Source: Apostichopus japonicus
Lineage: Eukaryota; Echinodermata; Holothuroidea; Aspidochirotida; Stichopodidae
Direction: 5' to 3'
DNA: 64,000 nt
Assembly: GCF_037975245.1 (NCBI RefSeq)
Contig: NC_092564.1
Coordinates: 17,409,484-17,473,483, forward strand
Shown in pieces: positions 39,887 to 51,628 of the stretch (positions within the stretch are counted from its first letter, which is position 1; each line of letters starts with the position of its first letter). The position numbers and the translations under genes are program-made. The notes under the pieces are model-generated. The model saw only the letters and a program-made list of their open reading frames with translations. It was not told the DNA's origin and did not search any database.

Positions 39887-40974
39887 CAGGCGCGGCGGAA
39901 CGGAAAAATTATTGGGGGGCTAATGTGTGGAGACCATCTAAGCGGAGCGCCACCATCGGTTGACGCGGAGCGTACAAGAAAATTTTGGGTTTTTCAAACC
40001 CCCAGATGGCCGGAAACGGCACTTCCCGAGTGTTTTATGCTGCAAATACCTAGCCCTATAAAACATGGGTCTCAAGCCTGCAATTTCTCAGATTGCACGT
40101 AAAAGTCTGTGAAAACATTGTAATTTGTATATTCGATAATGTTTTAAGAGAGTAGCTATTACTCGTAGTGTACAAAGACGTTTTTGAGTGTAGTAAGGGC
40201 AGTGGCGGAGCTAGGGGTATTGGTCAGGGGGGGGGGCAAGAATGGTCTGTAGGGGCGCTTTCGACACTATCTAAGAGGAGCGCCACCACAGGTTGACGCG
40301 GAGCGTACAGAAATTTTTTGAGTAAAGATACTCCCTAGATTGCAGGAAATGACCCTTTCTGGGCCTTGCTAATTTTCAGATAAACAGTGAATAAATAGGT
40401 GTCGTCTCCATTTTGTCGGAAAATTACACCAACAGAATATGAAAAATGTCAATAGGTATATGAGAGCGCAATAAAATAGTCAATAATCGCGAATAAGTAA
40501 AAAGGAGTGCTGGAAAGGGCGCCAGCAGTCTATTTGAGTCCGTCAGGGGGGGGGGGCATCCGCCCCCTGACTGTATATATGGACGCTCCGTCACCAAGTA
40601 AGGGGATGTTTGAGAACTGGCTGAAATGAGGCAAGTCATTGGCCTAAGACGAAGTTGTGTTACGCTTACCGGTACTCACACTCACTGCTTCCACTTTTCA
40701 CGGGGCGTGAAGACGCGGTTGGGGTGACAATGTGGTCTATAGCCAGGGGACGGGCCGAGGGTCCCCCAGCATTTACTAAAATTATTACACCTATATAGTA
40801 TACGTGTGCATCGGACAGATCGACAAATATGCATTGAAAAATGGGCAGATGCACGTTTCGGAGCTTTGGTAAATATTGGGGGGGCTTAACACGCATTTGC
40901 CCCCTCAACTTTTTCATTGGGGGGGCTGAGCCCCCCCCCCCCCCCCCCAAGCCCCCCCGGTTCCGCCGCCACTG
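39887..40974. mobile_element. hAT-type element, sister of 17293-18368
   Basis: Ends CAGGCGCGGCGGAACGG and GGTTCCGCCGCCACTG; GTTTGGGA is duplicated exactly at 39879-39886 and 40975-40982. It contains the same inner MITE as its sister. Confidence 0.94.
40200..40596. mobile_element. Inner hAT MITE within 39887-40974
   Basis: Begins CAGTGGCGGAGCTAGG. Duplication AGTAAGGG at 40192-40199 and 40597-40604, identical to the duplication around 17611-18006, showing it was inherited with its host. Confidence 0.92.
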
Positions 40975-40982
40975 GTTTGGGA

Positions 40983-42998
40983 GTGAGGAGGCGGAGAGGC
41001 GAGGTCCGAACCGGCTTAAGGAACCCCTCCCTTATCCCCCCCCCCCACGTTACATGTCCGAGCATGTAAAATGAATTGTCAGAAAACACTTGATTATGTA
41101 GTAGGGCCTACATTGCGATATTAAGCCCATAGATAATGTGAGTGAGCCCCTCTCTGACCTCCTCTAATATCTGTTACCTCGCCCCCGCCCTTTCCCCTCC
41201 TCCGGTACTCCGAGCAACAATTTTCGAAGGTTGCAATTCGCCCCACTGTATATTTCCCAATCATGCACTGAAATATTGAATTTTCATGTACGAAATTATT
41301 TGAGAGAATGCTGTCGAGGGTTAAAAAAGAGTACGTTGAATATATTTGAGTTTCATCTCTCAATGTTTAGCAAACTTAAATGTCGGAGCCAAATAAATAC
41401 GATCAATATTATATTGAGTGGGCTGGTCTTACTCTAAATTGACAAGAACTTAGACAGCAATCACGTGAACACAATGGTTGGGCCATTTTTCAACGTACCG
41501 TAGTTTCAGTGCTATAACCCGCGGGAAAAAAATATATGAGAAATTACATGTAAAAGAGCTTAAAAGCCTTCCAATGTGTAATGCATGCGATTTAAACAGT
41601 TAATTAGGAAATTTGACAATAGATTTGTTGGCAATGTTTTCTTTATTGCAATTTCCAGAGACTCGTCCCCTGACTCTAGCCGCCTATAGCGGTATCATTA
41701 GCGAAGCTGACGGACAACTCCAGTTACTCCACTCATGTTGGGCCTACGTGCATAGACTAAGGTGAAACTGCCGCTGTTATCATCTCATATTTCATGAATG
41801 TGGGTTTACCTGCTTAGTTTCATCAACTCACGAAACAAAATATTTTCTTTGATTTGATTTCGTGGATAACCTTGCTAAAGGGCAGGAACTTGTATGGATG
41901 TCCGTGTGTCCTCTGGACTCAGAAAGTAATGTTTGGTGACGAGACTCGGTAAAGTGAGTTTGGAGTATCACTATCAGACCATGAAGACGAGACACCGGTG
42001 ATAGCCTAACGTTAGATAGACAGTGTTACTTATTCTGAAGTTCTGCTGCTGCCCCTCTAACTTTGTAGGACTGTGGACATTGGAAATAGGATCGGACTCT
42101 AGGACTGGCAGGAGGCCGCAACTCGAGCCACATCTTGTGGTCTAGCTATTCGGTATGTCATTGTCATAGATTTATGTAAACACGAGGAGTGGTAGTGTTG
42201 GGGATCCATTCTGTTAACTACTATTATTGTAACTTAAAGTGTTTCGCAATTAATTTGAAAAGTAAAGCCTAGCCTACCTATAAGATGTATAGCATTAATA
42301 AGTAGGCATAACTCTATAGAGGCTAACTTTAAAATAAGGTTTGTACAGACCCACAATACAGACAATACTAGAATAGGGTGAATCACATATTACTTTAAAA
42401 AAAAACAGTGTGAATTAATTTGGCATCTCATTTTCAAAAAGAATCTGATACGTTCAGATAAATTCAGGGAAAGAAATTGGGGTGTGGGGAGGGACAATGG
42501 GTGGGAGTTTGAAAGAGGTAATTGTGCATAGGCCTAGGTGAAATCATGATCAGTATGTACTACCCGAAAGTGTTCCACAGCTGGGTTCAGCACATACAGT
42601 ACAATTCCATGGTTTGTATTTTACCAAAAAGAAGTTCTATATCTTGTGTAATAATATCAATATTCCCTGAAAACGTTATCAAAGGAGCACAACAAAGAGT
42701 GAAATACCCTTATACCTTGTTAATAGGCTTCAGAAATCCAACTTTTCAAATTAATGCGCAAATTGATAGTCCTTAGGCGAAAAAATATGAGTTCCTCACT
42801 TATGTTGATAAATAAAGTTTGATCCTTGAGTATAATCAATACATGTACATTAATTGGGATTTTCCTATTGTTTGTTTGTTAATGTGCAGTAGTCCAATTT
42901 GTTTCATCATAGTAAACCAAAATCCAATTTAAAAGAAAATATTCCACTTAGACCTCACAATTCACAGTGTATTACTTGACCTAGTAACAGGTAGACCC
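40983..42998. other. Mostly single-copy intergenic DNA, possible 5' end of the plus-strand gene
   Basis: From about 41,660 to 42,150 the base mix is more even and repeat-free. CTAGCTATTCG|GTATGTCATT at about 42,142-42,161 could be the donor of an untranslated first exon for the gene with exons at 51.5 and 61.1 kb. No coding frame supports it, so this is only a guess. Confidence 0.25.
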
Positions 42999-43003
42999 TT
43001 TAA

Positions 43004-43572
43004 AGGCATGATGACTCGCCCCAAACCGCGTGCGGCCATCTGAAAAAGTTAACTTTCTGTTGCTTGCAAGTGACGTTTTGTTCGTGTCGCTACAAAATGC
43101 AGACAGTAATGAAGCGTGATACCTTGTTATCGTTAGGTGGACCTGAGATGTCCATCGCTTATCGTTTATTCAATTCAATTTTCAATTCTTTATTTCCAGT
43201 ATAAATCATTAAAAATTTATAAATAGGAAAATAAATAAAATTATGATAAAGATATAAAATAGTAAATACTAGACAAAACACTGAAAAACAAAATCACAAC
43301 AATGGTTCTAGAGCACCATGCTGTATGAACATGGACGCCCTATAAACAAAAGAATTCCTATAAAGTTCAATACACAGTTTATACACTGTGCTGTGGGTTT
43401 TGACCACAGCTGTATGTACTGACTGTACACTAGTGTCTAATTACCCACGGTAGCAAGCTGTCTGTGTATTTTCTGGGAACAATGGTGGTGTCTAACACTT
43501 CTGTTACACCTCATTCGAAACTAGGTCAGATTACCGGCATTAGACGTTTCTTTTGTGCGAGTTTCACACCCT
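43004..43572. mobile_element. TTAA-flanked TIR element, sister of 27420-28326
   Basis: TTAA at 43000-43003 and 43573-43576. Left end AGGCATGATGACTCGCC; inverted right end AGGGTGTGAAACTCGC. It lacks the hAT insert of its sister but carries a LINE tail fragment. Confidence 0.82.
43171..43378 (-). mobile_element. LINE 3'-end fragment inside the TTAA element
   Basis: Absent from the sister element at about 28,110-28,130. It begins TCAATTCAATTTTCAATTCT, which on the minus strand is an ATTGAATTGAA tail. TTTAT recurs at both junctions as a possible short target duplication. Truncated and non-coding. Confidence 0.7.
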
Positions 43573-43594
43573 TTAAAAAGCATTGTATGTAAGT

Positions 43595-43763
43595 CAGGGA
43601 ATAATTTAACAATTTGTGTAGCAGTTTTGAAGTCACAGAACTTGTCTCTTATGAAATGTTAAGGTTCCTGTGTGAAAAATTGCTATACATCTTTGGACTA
43701 TGATAGCAGTTTGATCATTTTGCATGACATTTTGCGATGCGATAAAGGATAAATTATTCCCTG
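43595..43763. mobile_element. Short TIR element, CAGGGAATAATTT family
   Basis: Ends CAGGGAATAATTT and AAATTATTCCCTG are exact inverted repeats. No clear target duplication. Diverged relatives are at about 58,670-58,820 and 59,442-59,637. Confidence 0.75.
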
Positions 43764-43950
43764 TATTGACTTCAGATTACAATATGCAATTCAACATAAC
43801 ATTACAGTATATGTGCAGTATATATACATGTATGTATGTACAGTATTATGAAAATAATTGGGGCCATTATAAACAAGGATAGACAATAGAAGTTTCGTAG
43901 TCATTAGTTTATTGCTATTCCAGCAAAATGAATTGAGTAAATCTGGTACT

Positions 43951-44142
43951 TTTTATAAGGAAAAGTAGCCCAGGAAAGAACCTGGGCACGAAAACCAAAC
44001 TACCGAACGACTGATCCGCTCTCAACCCCAGTCCCCTTGCATCGGGGCTGTGACTGTGTGATCATCGTCGCGTATGTATCACCATTCCCCTCAAAAGGGA
44101 ACATATATACTACACATGATCTTAGCCAAAAGGCCGAGAAGC
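43951..44142 (-). mobile_element. U2-headed SINE, copy 3 (best preserved)
   Basis: On the minus strand it begins GCTTCTCGGCCTTTTGGCTA and AGATCATGTGTAGTAT, matching U2 snRNA positions about 4-38. It then switches to the family body (GATCACACAGTCACAGCCCC) and ends GGGCTACTTTTCCTTATAAA. GAGTAAATCTGGTACT (43935-43950) and GAGTAAATCTGATACT (44143-44158) are a 16-bp target duplication with one mismatch, the mark of LINE-driven insertion. Confidence 0.93.
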
Positions 44143-44841
44143 GAGTAAATCTGATACTTCTCACCATAAGTCATCTTCTCATCCTAGCTGTAGTAATTTT
44201 TTTTCTTTTTTTTTGGCATTTGTCATTGGATCTGTCTCTCATAGTAAAAGACTTGTGGTTCCGGAAGATAATCTAGCATCAAAAGCAGCCAGTCAATCTG
44301 TGTTTTGTTGTGAAGAGAAGAAAAGATAAATTGCACAATGAAAACTGTGCACTGTTATTTGCTAGCCTGGGCTTTTTCATCACCTCCCCCAACCCCCCCT
44401 CTTAATTCCTATTTGGGGAACCAACCAGCTGGGACAAGTACCTATTCAATTGAATTGTGGATGATGACAATTAGATCTACTGTGAACTATTCAGGTGACA
44501 CAGATACAGCTCAATAAGAAAAGAGGATGGCTCATGTATTGCAATGCATTCTTGAGAGGCTTTAGCTGGAGAGAAAATCCTCTTAACTGTGGTTTGCTTA
44601 TAACACTTAGCTTTAGTTGGAACTGACTCATAGACAGTCCTGTGTTGAATGGATTTTTTGGTAATATATTTGTGTTGCTGGTACTGTTTATTGGGTGCTG
44701 CATGCATGACCATCTCCTTTAACATGATGATATATGGAAGAGGGGGGGGGAGAAAAAAAGAGGGAACAAGGGAAATGTCTTAAAGAAGCCAAGAACTGTA
44801 TGGAATCAATACCTCAAGACCTTGAGTACAATATATGTGTT

Positions 44842-45019
44842 GCTTCTCTGCCTTTTGGCGAAGATCATGTGTTCCTTTTGAGGGGAATGGTGATACACAC
44901 CTGACGATGATCACACAGTCACAGTCCCAATGGAAGGGGACTGGGATTGAGAGCGGATCGGTCGTTCGGTTGTTTGGTTTCGTGCCCAGGTTCTTTCTTG
45001 GGTGACTTTTCTTAAAAAG
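44842..45019 (+). mobile_element. U2-headed SINE, copy 4
   Basis: Plus strand. GCTTCTCTGCCTTTTGGCGA then AGATCATGTG, followed by the family body and TTCTTGGGTGACTTTTCTTA. TATGTGT flanks both ends (44834-44840 and 45020-45026). It lacks the GTAGTATATAT segment at the head-body join. Confidence 0.9.
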
Positions 45020-45026
45020 TATGTGT

Positions 45027-48000
45027 AATTGCTTAGATATTTTCATACAATAGCCTACAGTACTTGTACAGACCTGTCTCTAATTTGAATGTTGGAATTT
45101 GTGAAATGGGGATCGAGGTTGTTAAAAGTTATGAGATATTAATCCTCATTTAGGTCTTGTTCTATTGAGTGGGGATTATTTGGGGTGCTAAATTGTCGTG
45201 CATTTTGTCACAGTACAAAAGCTATGTTAACCAGTGCTAATGCTTTAGTAAAGCTGTCGTTTTTGTGTTTGTACGTTAAAGATGACGTTTCATGTTTGTC
45301 CGTTAAGCCGTCGTAAATGTGTTTGTACGTGTTTGGTCGTAATGTTCCGTAATTTTTTGTGTAATATCCCTACGTAACTGTAGATGGAATTATGGAGTAC
45401 TGCACTTTTAATTGCCAAGTTAACATTAGCACAATGCCAGTATATCTAGTAGTACTACTAAGTTGTACCACACAAATTTACTGAATTCTTTATAGTTTAA
45501 TGTGCCAAAAAATATTTTAGTTTCATTCCTTATTTAGTTTTTGAAAAAAAATTGACACATTTGCCTCTGGATAATACCATAACTTCAAATTAGCTTCTTT
45601 CCTTCGTTAGTACAGTACTGGGCCTGTACATATTGACTTAGAAGTTAGAACCTATAGATGTCATGTCACCCTCGGTCTCTCTCAGATGAGAAGGAGATAC
45701 CATAGGGAAGGTTGCCCAAGCTCAAAACATGAGTTAACATTGCCGGGTTGAAGATAATAATGTTTATGAGTGTTTTTTTATTGATTTACATAGTGTCTGT
45801 TGTAAGTCTTTCAGAAATTTTCTTCATGATAATGTTGCCTGTACTATTGTCACTCAGGATGTTATGTTATCATAAAAGTTTCTTGTTGCAAAATTGGTGA
45901 TACTTGTTTGCAATCATACTTTGTGGATGGGTTGGGGGGGGGGGGTTCTTTCTCTCCTTTATAAGTACTGTAGTTTACTTTCTAAAAACACACACATAAA
46001 CAAAAGACAAGTGATAGCAGAATATATGACTATACATCCCACAGTTAAGAGAGTTTATTTTCAGCCTTTCAGTAAAAATACATACTTGTGTGTGTGTGTG
46101 TGTGTGGGGGGGGGGCTGGGATTTGCAGCCCAAGTAGCAGAAGAAACAAACAACCCAGTTGTGCCAGTTGTTTATTATGGTTGACCTCAGTTGGTCAGTG
46201 ATTGGGAGAGGTCATGTTTTATGATCTTGATGGAGGCTGGACAGAATTAATTTCAGACCTTCCACTCTATACAGTAATTGATGGGCAATACAATATTCAG
46301 AATGAATTATCACTCAGAGATGAGAGGAGTGGCAACCAGCCTGAAGACATTAGTTCCGTTGACCTCAGGTTTAGGGTTCTATAGTACTATTAAGCAGACT
46401 GGTATGTAGTTGTAGGCCACTTAGGGAAGTAAAGACTTACACAGTAGGGCTAAGCTTCTAAATGAAAGATTGTTACAGTATGTGTGTACATCATACATGT
46501 AGTCCAAAGTTGCTGGTTTTGTGGTGGATTTGCAACATGTGGGGCGGGGGGGGGGGGGGGAGGATGGGGACATAATTTTTCCCGGTAGCAAATCCCCAAA
46601 ATGTTTTGTGAAAAGTAGCTCCTACAGTAACAGTTCACAGGCTGTTTGATGGAACCAAGAGCCACTTGAGTGCAACCAGGGACCATTTTACATTTTCATA
46701 AGATCTACGTAACACTTCAAGCCAAGAATTTGCTAAAATTGCATATTTGGATAAAACATCTACTGGCTAAAATCGAATTCCCAATTTTCCTTGAATTAGA
46801 TACAGAAAGCAACATAAATTTTTATACAAGTTTGTAGAAATAGTTGTTTCCCCCATAAATACTGGTTAATGCCCAAAATCCACAGGCATTTAGCCAGTAG
46901 ATATCCTGAAGTTTCAGGACCACTATAAATAATTCTTTGGGCCATGTACAGAACTATCATGCAACAATATAAGGATATAGATATGCCCATGATACATTCT
47001 TGCCGTTTGCCTTTGCTTGAAAAGCAAACTATTGGGAATGGTTCATAAACTTGGCACCCCAGAAGCTCATTTTATCAGAGATACAATATGGAGCTGTTTA
47101 ATAAATACTGTAATGGAATCCCTCATTCCACTCTTGGGTCATGCTTCTTTTCACCCTTAGCAAGGCTTGCATACATACATGTATGAACTTACTATGTACA
47201 GGTAGAACTTGCATGGAGTGAAAATTCATTGGTTTTGTTAGGTTGATGGGTACAGTCATCATATATATCAATACAGTTTGGTATGTACTGCACCTTCACT
47301 GTGGTAATGTTGTAACGGAACAAATCAAGTCAATTCACAAGTCAGAGCTTGTCATGCGACACACGTAAGTCAATGTTTCTCAAATCAAGTCACCAAGTCC
47401 AGTCATGTCGCAGTTCAAATATAAAAACAACTTTACAATGTGGGAGTTTCTTAATAATATTTTGACCAATGCTAGTATTGATTTAAATATTAATAAGGAA
47501 AGAAAGGGTATTATTTGGTTGTAGTCATGACAGTATGTTTAATTTGATTGTTAATCTAGTGAAATATTATACTTTTAATTGTAAACAGAAAACAAATTCC
47601 ATCTGTGTTGGGTTGCTTGACTTTTTGAAAGGTTGTTAACTTTAGCTTACAGAAATGCATATTTAGATCTAATATGAAGAATGATTGGGAATGATATTGG
47701 GAGCCTTGGGTAAACTTATTGGGGATTAACATTGAACATTACTAAAAGATATACTTTCCCAATGCATGGGATTATATGGATTTGGAATTTATTTTTGTGT
47801 TTACAAAGCAAGATGATACATGTTGATTGTCGTTTTTGTTTGTACTAAAATGAGAGTTTAATAAAAAAAAATTTAAAAAATAAAAATAAAAAAATTTACA
47901 AGTCAAGTGACATGTCAAATTGGATGTGACTTGAATGTGACTTCGAGTCCAATCCATTGTTGACTGTCCCTCGCTGCATTATAGTATTGAAAGTTTGCAA

Positions 48001-51000
48001 AGTGAAGTAAATACAGCTTTAAAAGACTAATCTTGCATTGATCATCCTGACTGTGTGCGTGTACGAACCTGATGTGTGTGCCCAGGAGAGGAAAACCCTC
48101 ATAGCAGCAGAGAATAGGAGGAACTCTTGTGGAGACATAGGTCAGAGTTCACATACCTTGCAAAGAACAACTTTTTGGTGGCTTTTAAAGTTTATAATAG
48201 AAATGTGTGTCTTGAAGATAAGCAAAACTAATAATAGTAAAAGCTGAAAAACTTGGCCTGTATAAAGTAACAACATCAGAAGATGGTTTTCTCAAAAGAC
48301 TGAATGAGTGAAATGTCAGTGGGTCATAAAAGGTAGTCTTGAACTCCCAAATACCTGTTCAGTGAGTATTGAGTTGGGCAGGAAGAAAAGTCTGTTTAGG
48401 AGGGAACAGTGAATGGGATGAGGTTTAGTTAGACAGCCAGGTATGTTCTTCATACCCCAGGTATGTTCTTCATGAAGTTGTGAATGTTCAGTAGAACAGT
48501 GACGGATCAAGTAGTCTACAGTCTTCCTCAATGGATGCCATACAGTAGGAGGTAAATCCTGAACTGAATTTATATAAGGATTACAAGTTTGTGGAAGTAT
48601 CAATTGATAAAGCGGAGATTCATGAGTGATATGGGAATACATGCAAATTATGATGTACTTGTGAATAGTATGTAGTTTTAAAGTAATGAATGATCTTGGT
48701 ATATTGGTACATTTATTATTATGTTTATTAAAGAAAATGGACATTTAGATTAAAGTGGATGAGTAGTCAGGGATAGGTATGAACATAACAGTACAGCAGG
48801 GGGGGGGGGGGTAGGTGGAGGAGGGGGTAGAGGGGTAGGGGATGGGAGTGCATCACAATGAGAGCAACATTCTGGGGCGAGACTGGTGGTTTGTGGTTTT
48901 CACCGCTTCGAATCAACAGTATTTTGGAGGTAGACGTACAGTACAGTAAATAAATTATAATTATGATCAAAATGTTGTGTATCATCTTGCCTGTGTCTGT
49001 TTGGATGTGGCACTAATTTCTATAGAGCAGGGGTACCAGGGAGGCACAGAACATTTTTTGGGGGAGCAAGTGCCCCCATGCCCTCCCCTCTTTTTTGTGG
49101 TAAAAGTAATGTAGCTCACTGTTAGTAAATTGAGAATTCTGTCAAAACTGAAGATGATTAGGATTTATGCAGTTCAATGAGACTTTTATCAGCTTACATT
49201 GCACATACTGTAGCATCCATGCACAGATGTATCAGTTTATGGTTAAAGACTATACACAGGTAGCCTTGATGTTTGATTAAATGTAATAGGTGTTGATTAC
49301 TCTAAAAGCTTCAGAAAAACCTGGTTCATTTTGTGGGAGAGATTTGACCTTCCCTCCGATATTTGATAGTGCCACCTGAGGGGTTGGTTTGCTTTTTAAA
49401 GGCACCGCTGTTTGTAGCATTGTTTGCCAGGGGACTGTGTGTAAGTCATATAACTTAACCACATTTAATACCGTTAGTACAATAAACTGTGAGTGTGATG
49501 AGTCAGTTGTCACCCATTTATCACATGGATTGTTGTGGCAGTCAATCTTCAAAAAGTGAAACTGTGACACTTTCTCTGGTAGCTAGCTCCCATGCATGTT
49601 GGTGAATACAGTAGCAACTGTTTGTAGTGTACAAGAACAGTATCACTGGACATATTTACCACTTACCATTGGAATTTGAAGGGTATCAGGTAAGCTCGTA
49701 GACAGGCAATCTTATAGTTGCCATGAATGTTTTCTTTTTGGAATGCACAAAGTAGAAGCAGATAGTTAATCAGTGGAATAGATATATAGTTAATTGAATT
49801 GTCTGTGTGTCTGATCTCCAATCCTCTAATATATCAGTTATTGCTGACACAGTTCCATCAATGTGTGTGTTGTTCTACTGTATTTGTACTTTTGTATTGG
49901 AGTGATACAGCAGACATTCTAGTATGTACAGTGTATAGTTTATTAATGTGGCTTGTGGGAACATAAAGAAATCCTGAGAGAACACTGTCTCTATTTATTT
50001 TATGTGGAGGACAGTTTAAGGGAGAACAAAATGATTACAGAGAGCAGTGCAAATATATAAACGGGTATAGTATAGTTTGTATTGTAATGTAAAGTACTTG
50101 TACTTCTTTGTCTGGTGTTGTATGTACACAAGCTTTTTTTTTAATTTACAGTACGGTGGTTATAAATTATAGAGGCCAGTATTTTGTGCCACTTGAAAAG
50201 ATAGGACAAGATGGCATTGGTGAGGTACATTACTTAACATATTATATATGTTGAATGAAGAATTCCACTTGGTATAGACTAGTCTGAGTACAACAAGCAC
50301 AAGGCTTAAAGCCTGGAGTACCAGTACTAAGTGTATGCTGGAGTACTTAAGAGCGAGTACTCCATGAGTACTCAAAAACTGTTGGAATATTTTGGACTGA
50401 AAGAATCAAATATTAATATCCTATAAAAAAGTACTTAAACTGTTTGGAACTGTCCTGTCAGAACCCTACTTGTATCCAGGTATTATTATAACATGTGGCG
50501 AGTTTGTTTTGCAAATTTCTCTTTCTTCAGGGAAGAATTGGAACAGGCAAGGAATGTTGTGAAGAAAACTGTGTATACCTTTTTTTTTTGTTATTACTTT
50601 TGACAAGTCTCTGACAAAATGTTTTGGGATAAATTTATATAACTTGGAATCTCAGGTTACAGTGCAGCAAGTCTGGAAGATAGATAAACTGGATTGGTCT
50701 TGTGCTGATGACTAATGTAGGAATTGAAGCCATGTGTTCAAGTAGTTTAGAGCTGTGTTCACGAATGATTTTGGTAATTAATTTATTAGTAAATAATTTG
50801 ACTAAAATCATGCTTGAATGTGTTAAATGTCATTGACATCAGGTATTAGTACGATGTTTTATTTACAGTAAGTTTGTTAGGGTAAAGGTATCACTGTTTT
50901 TTCAAGGTTAGCGGTGATGACAATTTTACTGATTTTCCTTAGTGGTTAGGTTTTAACCCTTCATCTATGTGATTTTGTTGATGGTGGCAGATTCTGCCAG

Positions 51001-51490
51001 AAATAGAAAGACTAAAACTGAATTTGTAAAGGTCGGAATGCTTGAAGAAATGAAGAAATATCCATAACTTTGCGGACATAGTTTATACATATGATTCTGC
51101 TACGTAAAGTTGGTGCATGGAATAATCCACGAAAGTGTCTCAAAATATAAAAGTTGGGGACCAAGCACAAACTTTGGGGACACACCAAGTTATTGTACAC
51201 CACCCTGCCTAACAGTATCACTCTATGATAGGCCTATTGACTTTTAAGCACATAATTTAATATACACATTTCCATTTACATAATCAATTTTGCACTCTAC
51301 TCCTCAGTAAAGAAACAATGTCACAATCCAGTCTACGATTCTTCGTACAGTAGATAATATGGCAACAACGTTCCAATGGAATAAATTGAAGTTTACAGAC
51401 TGAGTGACTATTAAAATACTCTAAATCACAAACAGAGTCTCAGTACATACATGTACTTTTACAAATAAAATGTTATCTTCTCTTCCACAG
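45027..51490. other. Long non-coding stretch left of the plus-strand exons
   Basis: AT-rich with many TACAGTA/TACTGTA heptamers and G runs (about 45,933, 46,106, 46,545 and 48,799). Probably intron or upstream DNA of the plus-strand gene. No convincing exon. Confidence 0.5.
47318..47960. mobile_element. Possible CAAGTCA-rich TIR element
   Basis: The left part has AATCAAGTCAATTCACAAGT and the right part has GTGACTTGAATGTGACTTCG, so the motif is roughly inverted between the ends. Neither exact termini nor a target duplication could be fixed. Confidence 0.35.
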
Positions 51491-51628
51491 AAGCGACTCG
51501 GCCTGCCATGTTAGGAGGATGTCCATGACTGCATCCTCGACAGATCATGTCTAGATTGTCGCCAAATGTCCGTCACGGGGAGGTTGAGAAGCCGGTCGCA
51601 ATGAAACCTCCTCATGCCAAGGCAAAAG
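51491..51628 (+). CDS. Plus-strand gene, exon with start codon
   Basis: The first 56 nt are 5' UTR containing two very short upstream ORFs (ATGs at 51509 and 51519/51525). Coding starts at 51547, with A at -3. It ends one base into a Glu codon. Confidence 0.7.

Noticed and set aside
46202-46384. Open frame reading DLDGGWTELISDLPLYTVID
   Set aside because: Looks mildly coding, but has no good acceptor/donor pair and no recognised family; could be re-examined with RNA-seq.
48316-48744. 142-codon open frame on the minus strand
   Set aside because: No family likeness, no splice context, composition like the surrounding AT-rich intron; treated as chance.
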